Shown here one piece after another: positions 57,241 to 64,000 of a stretch of 64,000 nucleotides of DNA. The translations under genes and the position numbers were made by a program. The stretch lies in assembly GCA_963556145.1 (NCBI GenBank), contig OY744465.1, positions 806,001-870,000 of the forward strand. The letters are read 5' to 3'. The notes under the pieces are model-generated. The model searched no databases and was not told where the DNA came from. It saw only the letters and a program-made list of their open reading frames with translations. Source of the stretch: Hygrocybe punicea. Taxonomy: Eukaryota > Basidiomycota > Agaricomycetes > Agaricales > Hygrophoraceae. Within the stretch, counting starts at the first letter, position 1; each line of letters begins with the position of its first letter.

Positions 57241-58215
57241 ATGGATTCCTGCCCGACAGAACTCCACTCGTACATTTGCGAGCTCGCATGCACCGACGAC
57301 GGCGTCACGTCCAGCTCCCTTGCCCAAGTATCCAAATACTTCAATAATGTCGCCCTACCGTTTCGGTACCAATCCATCGCACTTTCAGGGATAGATAAGG
57401 TCCTCGAACTCTCAGCGAGACTCGAAAACATACCCCAGCACATGCGCTGCATTCGCAATCTCTTCATTTCAGACCAGCCGTCGTCCTCGTCCTCGTCGTC
57501 GTCTTCATCCCGTGAAATTGATCATCAACAACTCCCAAAGCGCACATCTCATCTAGAACAAACATCAATCGTCCGCACACTCCAGCTGGCTTCGCCCACC
57601 ATAGAGACCCTCACCCTGCACACGTCGTGTCCACCAACCAGCACCTCGCTGATAGCCGGTCTCTTCAATATCGTCTTCCCACAGCTTATCGAACTCACAG
57701 TCATCGGCTACTATCCCTTCCCGCACATCCCCAACTCCATGCCCCGACTCGAGCGTCTGCACCTTCGTGGCAACCGAAACCCACACGGCTTGTTGCATCT
57801 AGACAACCTTCGCTTGGCGTGTCCAAATTTGACGCATCTGCGTATATCAGGACTCAGCATGGCGATCTCATTTGTTGAGGAACTTGCATTAGCTTTGAGA
57901 TGTGAAGACGACAAGGACCGTGACCAGCCGTCTTCCGTATTCGCTGCCAGACTACCTCCAAGAGTGCGAAGTCTGGTGGTCCAACCAGGCCCAGCTCCAA
58001 TCTTCCACGGGAGACTCGGAGCCTATCATTTAAAAGACCAAGTGATGATAGAACGACTAGCAAAGCTTAGTCAACCGGAGACCAACACGACCGCAGTAAA
58101 ATTCGTTCTATTGGAACGGGACATGTTAGACGGTGGTTCGAGCGAGACCGCCAGACGGGAGTGGTCAGACTGCGTGAACGGAGGCGATGGTTGTTGGCGG
58201 GAAAATGCATGCTGA
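57241..58215 (+). CDS. F-box/LRR-like protein
   Basis: A single-exon gene of 324 residues from the Met at 57241. An upstream Met at 57178 adds 21 residues of low-complexity His/Pro sequence and is less likely. The N-terminus CPTELHSYICELACTDDGVTSSSLAQVSKYFNNVALPFRYQSIALSG is the F-box-like start common in basidiomycete F-box/LRR families. A Ser run (coding TCC/TCG repeat at about 57481-57510) precedes leucine-rich segments such as LIELTVIGYYPFPHIPNSMPRLERLHLRGN and LRLACPNLTHLRISGLS. These proteins usually pick substrates for SCF ubiquitin ligases. The F-box is weak, so that role is tentative. Confidence 0.68.
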   Translation: MDSCPTELHSYICELACTDDGVTSSSLAQVSKYFNNVALPFRYQSIALSGIDKVLELSARLENIPQHMRCIRNLFISDQPSSSSSSSSSSREIDHQQLPKRTSHLEQTSIVRTLQLASPTIETLTLHTSCPPTSTSLIAGLFNIVFPQLIELTVIGYYPFPHIPNSMPRLERLHLRGNRNPHGLLHLDNLRLACPNLTHLRISGLSMAISFVEELALALRCEDDKDRDQPSSVFAARLPPRVRSLVVQPGPAPIFHGRLGAYHLKDQVMIERLAKLSQPETNTTAVKFVLLERDMLDGGSSETARREWSDCVNGGDGCWRENAC

Positions 58216-58427
58216 TATTATTATATATTTGAGGTAACGAGCGAGGTGAACGTAGAAGCAAAGATCCAGGTAGACATATAACACCCACAAATGGAAAAAC
58301 AAAAAACAAAAAATGGTACAGATAGATTGGGGTTTTAAAGAGACATATGAAAAGGACCACCCATGCAAAAAACAAAACAGAGAAAGAAAATAACCCAAAC
58401 ACAGCAGAAAAAAAAGAAGGGGCAAGG

Positions 58428-60970
58428 TCATACCGCAGAAGGTCTCGGTCTCGGTCCAGACGGAAGCCGGCGAGGCTTCGGAAACTCCTTCGGCCCAGAT
58501 GTCGCAGGAACGACACCACTCAGACTGCTAACGCTCCCTTGCCGCATCGACATATCAATCCGACCACCCCTCGCAGCCGTCCCAATACCAACCATGCTCA
58601 TACGTCCCCCGACCCCAAACTCCGTCAAGTCCTCCTCGCTGCTCCGCGAATCATCGCGCACGTGGACGAGCAACGGCACCGACACGCTTGGCGTACGCTG
58701 CTGTGCAGGCGGCCGACGGAGATCGCTCGGTGTACGTGCGCGCATGCGTGGGGTTGGCGATCCTCGGTCCGAGTCGGGAGAATCGTGGACCCGGTCGGGA
58801 GTGGCGAGTTGCTCGCCGGGACCCACGAGCGTGTTGTTCATGGTCCATGGCTCCACGATTAGAGAGGTGGCGAACATCTTATTGGTGCCGTCGTATTGAT
58901 TTGGGGGTTTCCGGAAGCCAAGCTCCCCATCGGTTGGGTTGAGATCAGGATCGAGATCCGAATTGACACGGGTGCGCGCACTGTCTGTGGTGGTATACTC
59001 CGAAGTCATTCGTTCCCTTTTCATGTACGATTCGAACCTCATCCGGCGAAGCACCTCCTCGGATGGTTGTCCGTCCAAACTCGACTGTGAACCCCGGCGC
59101 GCGAGACGATAGGCGCCAAGCGCCGACTTCTGGTCGCCGAGTGCACCCGCAGCAGCTGCACCCCCCACCCCCCTCCGACGTAGCCATGCCCCAAAGAACC
59201 CCCGCGCAGCGAAGAGGACGAAGCAGAATGCGACGAAACTGACGAGGCCAATGAGGACATCGATCCCAACAGAGAGTTTTCTCCCAGAGGTGACAGGGGG
59301 GGCGTCCGGCGGCGGACCAGGGGTGTTGAGCGGCTGCTTGAGGACACGCACGCGTTTGAATTCCTCCAGAGCGACGGTGGGGTCCGTGAGATTCAGGAGG
59401 CCCAGACGAGGGTCGATGCTACCGGCCGATGACAGAGCGTTCGAAGGCCCGCCGAAGCCACCGTTGGCGTCTGGTGGGTCATAGGCCATCACGGTGTACA
59501 CGTTACGCAGGAAGGGGACACCAAGGATCATGTCGCCTGTAATTGAGGTGGGGTTTGTTAGTTGTGCATCGGCTGTCTGGATGATACCGATGCAGAATTG
59601 GGAATCCGAGCCCTGTGGAGGTTCTGCCGTCAGATCGAGGGGGTGTATTGGGATCTCAGGCCGGTCATCGAGGGTGATTGTCATGTTCAGAGCCTGAGTG
59701 CAAGGAACGTAGTCTGCGAAAAAAAGAAATGTCATCGCACATGTCAACCTTGGTAACTGTCTACTTACACTGGCCGTCATTCGCCGGACTAATGCCCAGA
59801 GCACCGTATATTCCATTAGCAACCGCTGAAGTCGTGAGGATCACTGGTACACCGGTGTCTAGGGTGGCCGTTGGGAACACCCCACCCTGAGCGGAATGGC
59901 CGAGGACAATGGGTTTAGCTTGACCGTCAACGTAGACCGTGATCGCCCTGACAATCGTCTTCCAGAAAAGAACGCCATCACGTTCACTAACGAGAGTCGC
60001 ATAGTTTATCTTGCTGGGATCTGGCACCACTTCCGAAGGGTGTCGGCCAATACCGAGCAAAGCAGGAATTTGTTCGGAACCTGGGCGGGAGAGAGATAGG
60101 GAAAGAAATCGGGCGGAAGGAGCAGCGGATGATGGTGTGATGCCGAATAGGTTGGAGGCAAAGGCAGCGCCGTCTGGGCTATTGCCCATCACGGGTGAGA
60201 TCATGCCGGCGATGACGGAGTTGAGGGGTAGAGCGAGACCCAGGACGCCTTGGAAGTCGTTCGAGAGGGGTTCGGCTTGGACGTTGTCCGCGGCAGCTAG
60301 AGAGATAAGAGGTCGTGAGTGGAATCAGTACTTCGAGCAGAGAGTGTGAGAATGGTACCGAGCGCTTGATTGGCGATGTTGTAGCCGCCCAGGTCTACTT
60401 GGTCCCAGACTATGGGCCCAGAGACGTTTCCCTGGAGGTATTCGATATAAAAGGTTTGGCCAGTTTGTATGGCCTGGCTGGGGTCGTATAGTTTGTTGGT
60501 CTTTCCACATGATGAGGTTGTGCAGGATACGGATGCTATCCACTATTAGGAGAAGCCAAAAAAAAGGAGGTTCAGGATGGGACAGCTAGGATGCGACTAG
60601 ATGGAGACTCACGAGATCCGATGATCCTGTGTCCACTTGTAACGAGAGATTTTGTTGTTGGCTAGTACCCACTAGAATGGGAATCGTGTACGAGCTGATA
60701 GTAAACGAAATTCAGAAACCCCGGATAGAGCAGAAACGAGACACATATAAGGTCGATAGTTTGCCGAAATATTGGGATATAATGGAGTGACGCGAATGCC
60801 TCCCGAGGCGGAATTGTACAAGAATATAGGGCCACTTACATGTCGTACATGCCGTTTGCTACCACGTCGAGTGGTAGGATGACGCCCTCACTCCCTCCTT
60901 GGTTCTCGTCGCGAGCGCGTAGTTTCCGTTTCCGTTTCCAATTCGCAGATGAAAGCTGGGTCGAAGGCAT
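58428..60970 (-). CDS. Pepsin-like aspartic protease with C-terminal membrane anchor
   Basis: There are five exons, roughly 60970-60841, 60694-60615, 60541-60361, 60300-59769 and 59714-58428. The first active-site motif VDTGSSDL is at about 60619-60636. The second motif, DTGVPVIL, is at about 59840-59860, where the family usually has DTGT/S. GDMILGVPFLRNVYTVMA is the usual C-lobe strand. A hydrophobic segment IDVLIGLVSFVAFCFVLFAA (about 59205-59270) is followed by a long basic, Ser/Pro-rich cytoplasmic tail of about 230 residues. The layout is that of membrane-anchored fungal aspartic proteases of the secretory route. From the chosen start (60970) the N-terminus is basic, with no signal peptide, so a further 5' exon may have been missed. 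Confidence 0.78.
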
Positions 60971-61264
60971 GGTCATTCAAGGCTTGAAAAGACGGAAAAG
61001 GTTATAGAGGAATATTGATGTTGTCCGAGTCTGATGAAAAGCCCAGAACGTTTCACATCGGCTCAGACTGTAAGGAGATAGTTGGCCGCAGTCTGCCAGA
61101 TGGCCCGTTGCCAACGATTCCGCTGATGAGCAGCCAAGAAAAAAAGGTTCGGCCTGGGAAGGAGGGACAGGGTTGGACTACTGGAAATGGGCAAGCGAAT
61201 TTCTGACACTATAGGGGACAAATGCCCGCCACTGTCGCCTGAACAGTTACTGACTTGACCGCTA

Positions 61265-62286
61265 ATGGCTTCCCGCTCAGTAGTCGTTGCTGCTCGTGGA
61301 GGGCGAGGGCGAGGACGAGGACGAGGACGGGGACGAGGACGGGGACATCACAGCACACCACGTCCAACCCACTGTCAGTCCTGTATCTATTCCCTGCTCA
61401 GTCGCTGACCACTCTGAGTGCACAGTCCTGGCTTTACCCATCGTCAGCAGGGTCTACATCCTTTCTGCATTACATGCTGAAGCGGTCTGCTAGGGGCATC
61501 ATAGGGATTTAAGGAGCTCTGTCCATGCTTTCCAGTCTGCTTTGTTGCGAGGTTCACCCGCTGTTCCTGGGCTCGACGACTCAATTTGCATTCACCCCAG
61601 ACGGCTCCACCTCACCCTCGGCGTCATGTCGTTGGATTCCACGTCCAACTCGGACCCCAACGCGAAGACTCTCCAGTCCGCTTTGAACCTCCTGCGGAGC
61701 CTCCGACCACATATCATGAGTCTCCTCGCAGGCAGAACACTGCATGTTGCCCTCAATCGAATGCATATCATGAACCCTGAACGTGCGCAGTCGACGGGTG
61801 ATGCTGATGTGTTGTGGCTGGGACCTGCTATGATGGATGATGACTCTCGACGACTCAAGGACGTTTGCGGTGAAAAAAAAACCAAATTTCACTCGCACGC
61901 TTTTCGCTGAACGTTTGATTTAGATTTTATACACGCTGCGTTCAAGGCCAACGCCTTTATTGTCGACAACAGGCCACTCAAGGTTTTATCTTTCTTGGAC
62001 TAATAAATCCACTGATATCATTATTACTGCACAGCTCCATTGCACCATCCTCAACACAAGTCATCGCAATGGTCGCCGGCAGTCATTTTCCTATCCAGCG
62101 GTCCTCGCTTCCCCCGCCTTTCGAGCCATCAGCCCGTTGCCATTGACATCAGATATGCCAAACGACGCTGTGCCTGTCAACATGGGCGTGTGGGTCGCTG
62201 ATGAAGTGCAAATTTGTATCATGGGGAGTCATGGTCCTGAGAACGAGTACATAGCCTGCGGGGCGATACCGCTGGTGAACCAATAA
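61265..62286 (+). CDS. ASCC1/AKAP7-like 2H phosphoesterase-fold protein
   Basis: There are five exons. The first (61265-61373) encodes an RG-rich run (RGGRGRGRGRGRG) ending RPTH. It joins to FLALPIVS (from about 61429), and then, after an intron ending CATCATAG, to VHAFQSALLRG...DDSICIHPRRLHLTLGVMSL (about 61509-61640). Later exons give HAAFKANAFIVDNRPLK and LHCTILNTSHRNG (from 62033), ending GAIPLVNQ at 62286. HLTLG and HCTIL are the two H-x-T/S motifs of the 2H fold. The order matches the AKAP7-NLS domain of ASCC1, a partner in the alkylation repair/transcription coactivator complex. An N-terminal KH domain, present in animal ASCC1, is replaced by the RG run. The assignment to a complex in fungi is inference. 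Confidence 0.75.
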
Positions 62287-62468
62287 TTGCAATTATAATA
62301 TCGTTACCGTGCGCCGAGATATATTCCCACGCACGGACCAAGGGGCTGTTGCGGCGGCGGTGAATTGATAATCCGATTCAGAGTCCGACTGGCATCGTTC
62401 GACAAAGTCACCCCAGCGCCAAAACCTCCACACGAACTATATCTTTTCTTTCCTTCTCCCGCCAATAA

Positions 62469-63313
62469 ATGTCTGAAATTCGCAGGAAGCTTGTCATCGT
62501 CGGTGATGGTGCTTGCGGCAAGGTACGAGTCATCCAGTTCTGTTTCTTTGGCTCCCGGCCTTTATACTGATACCACTCGCCACAGACCTGTCTCTTGATA
62601 GTATTCTCCAAGGGAACATTCCCAGAGGTAGTCCCCATGTTTAACCATCCTATTCGTTTCATTTCCTAGACACTCTTTTTTCTCCCAGGTTTATGTACCA
62701 ACTGTGTTTGAGAACTACGTTGCTGATGTCGAGGTTGACGGCAAACATGTCGAGTTGGCCCTTTGGGATACGGCTGGACAGGAAGACTACGACCGCCTCC
62801 GACCTCTCAGCTACCCCGACTCCCACGTCATTCTTATCTGTTTTGCGGTAGACTCGCCGGATTCCCTTGACAACGTGCAGGAAAAGGTACGTTGCCCCTC
62901 TCCGGTCACCAAAAAGAAAATACTGAAAACGTTCATTGTTACCCCTTTGTTTTCTCTTCCTGTAGTGGATTTCCGAAGTCATGCATTTCTGTGCCGGCCT
63001 TCCTATCATCCTCGTCGGCTGCAAGAAGGACCTCCGACGTGATGGCCGTGTGATCGAGGAGCTCAGGAAGACAAGTCAGCGACCCGTCACTCCTGAAGAG
63101 GTTCGTGCTCCTTCTGCGTTCATTTTTTTCCCCCACCTAATCATGTCCGCCTTTCAGGGTATGGCTGTTGCACAGAAGATTGGCGCCAAACACTATCTCG
63201 AATGCTCTGCCAAAAGCGGCGAGGGCGTTCGCGAGGTCTTCCAATACGCAACTCGGGCCGCATTGCTCAGCCAGCCCCGGCACAGGAAGAAGCACCATTG
63301 CGTCATACTGTAG
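62469..63313 (+). CDS. rho1: Rho1 (RhoA-type) small GTPase
   Basis: There are five exons: 62469-62522, 62586-62627, 62689-62886, 62966-63100 and 63158-63313. G1 is GDGACGKT, split by intron 1. The effector loop is [19 protein letters not shown]3 [18 protein letters not shown]4 in the VGCKKDLR region and G5 [10 protein letters not shown]. The C-terminus is basic and ends CVIL, a CAAX box with Leu last that suits geranylgeranylation. The length of about 194 residues is usual. Rho1 sits at the plasma membrane, where it is known to activate beta-1,3-glucan synthase and protein kinase C and thus cell-wall growth. All motifs are intact. Confidence 0.95.
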
Positions 63314-64000
63314 AAGCTAATACTGCTTTACGGCACACACCCACCCACACTTCTTCCTCCCTTCGTCCTTTACTTCCCTTCTTCTTCCTCATGACAATAC
63401 AACCCGAGTTTCATACCCCACTCCTAACCATCTTGTTATCGCAATTTCATCTGTCCAATTTTCTGTCTGTTCGGTCACTAGTCACGAAATATGAGTGAAA
63501 CTAACACAGCGTGCTGTGAGCATGGTTTGACGATGTACCTTTTTTCCATACATGAATCTTTTTTTGCGAAAAAAATAATAGTCTCTGACAAATAATATTT
63601 ATTCGGCTCCAGAAGCAAAGACCCCTTCCTTTTATATCAGGGAGCCATAAGGAAAATGGCACCCCAAATTTTACAGGTATCTCGTAGATCTCGCAACTTA
63701 AATTTATGAAGTAATAATGTAGCCAGCAGATTGGGTGCAATCGATTTGTATGTCTCAAACTTATAGGATGCATGATGTTTCCAGTACATTTGGTGTATCG
63801 TGACCATTTGTTGAGTCTCAGACAATCATTTATACAGCTGCCACCGCCACTAGCTTCATTCATGACTGCCACCACCTACCCACCAAAACAATGGGGAGCA
63901 ATGCTGGGAGGATGGTATGCCCACTAGTTCTAATCTCATTAGTACCAATCTTCATTGTCCTCTGAGTCAGCCACTCATGAAATGCCAACTTTGTCAGCAG
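63314..64000. other. 3' region after rho1; no gene seen
   Basis: The pyrimidine-rich 3' UTR-like DNA at 63340-63480 is followed by AT-rich sequence. The minus-strand ORFs here have no recognisable motif. Confidence 0.5.

Overview
The window looks like a basidiomycete (Agaricomycete) nuclear chromosome. Genes are split by many 45-70 bp GT-AG introns. Several protein families are typical of mushroom-forming fungi: expanded RecQ-like helicases, DUF6589, DUF6698, Tnp2-type transposases, integrase-core proteins and a Crinkler-like P-loop NTPase/nuclease. The right end carries ordinary fungal genes, among them a Rho1 GTPase.

Layout. (1) 1-1,790: a degenerate minisatellite, a foldback element and AT-rich DNA. 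(2) 1,790-4,958 (-): a multi-exon P-loop NTPase plus nuclease-like gene. (3) 5,102-14,073: an 8.97 kb element ('element A') with terminal inverted repeats (TIRs) of about 270 bp and a 6-bp target duplication (ACACGG). It carries two convergent genes, a decayed RecQ-like helicase and an intact DUF6589 protein. Each TIR is split by its own nested element, and the helicase is cut by an LTR-type insertion. (4) After only 72 bp of older DNA, 14,146-46,303: a candidate giant 32.2 kb element ('element B') with a 28-bp TIR and a 6-bp target duplication (GTTCCT). It holds an integrase with recognisable D,D,E residues, a complete Tnp2 (CACTA/CMC-type) transposase, a JmjC demethylase-like gene broken by a hAT element, DUF6698, a double viroplasmin (RNase H1 N-terminal) gene broken by an LTR-like insertion, DUF6532-like and zinc-binding proteins, coiled-coil proteins, and a pair of nearly identical 1.76 kb inverted repeats. 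(5) 46,310-54,010: a minisatellite, a hypothetical gene, a second Tnp2-like transposase with a stop codon, and two 850-bp palindromic MITEs with 3-bp target duplications. (6) 54,150-63,313: intact ordinary genes, namely a DUF4430-like protein, a hypothetical protein, an F-box/LRR-like protein, a membrane-anchored aspartic protease, an ASCC1/AKAP7-like phosphoesterase-fold protein and Rho1.

Working picture. About 41 kb of nested mobile DNA was inserted beside the P-loop/nuclease gene. Elements A and B both begin TATG and both duplicate 6 bp of target. In A the genes start just inside the TIRs and point at each other, so the TIRs may supply the promoters. DUF6589 is the only intact candidate for a transposase there. 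In B the integrase fits the 6-bp duplication, and Tnp2 with its coiled-coil neighbour may be a nested passenger or a second mobilisation module. Three ORFs on separate elements each have a TGA where relatives have arginine, which points to C-to-T decay.
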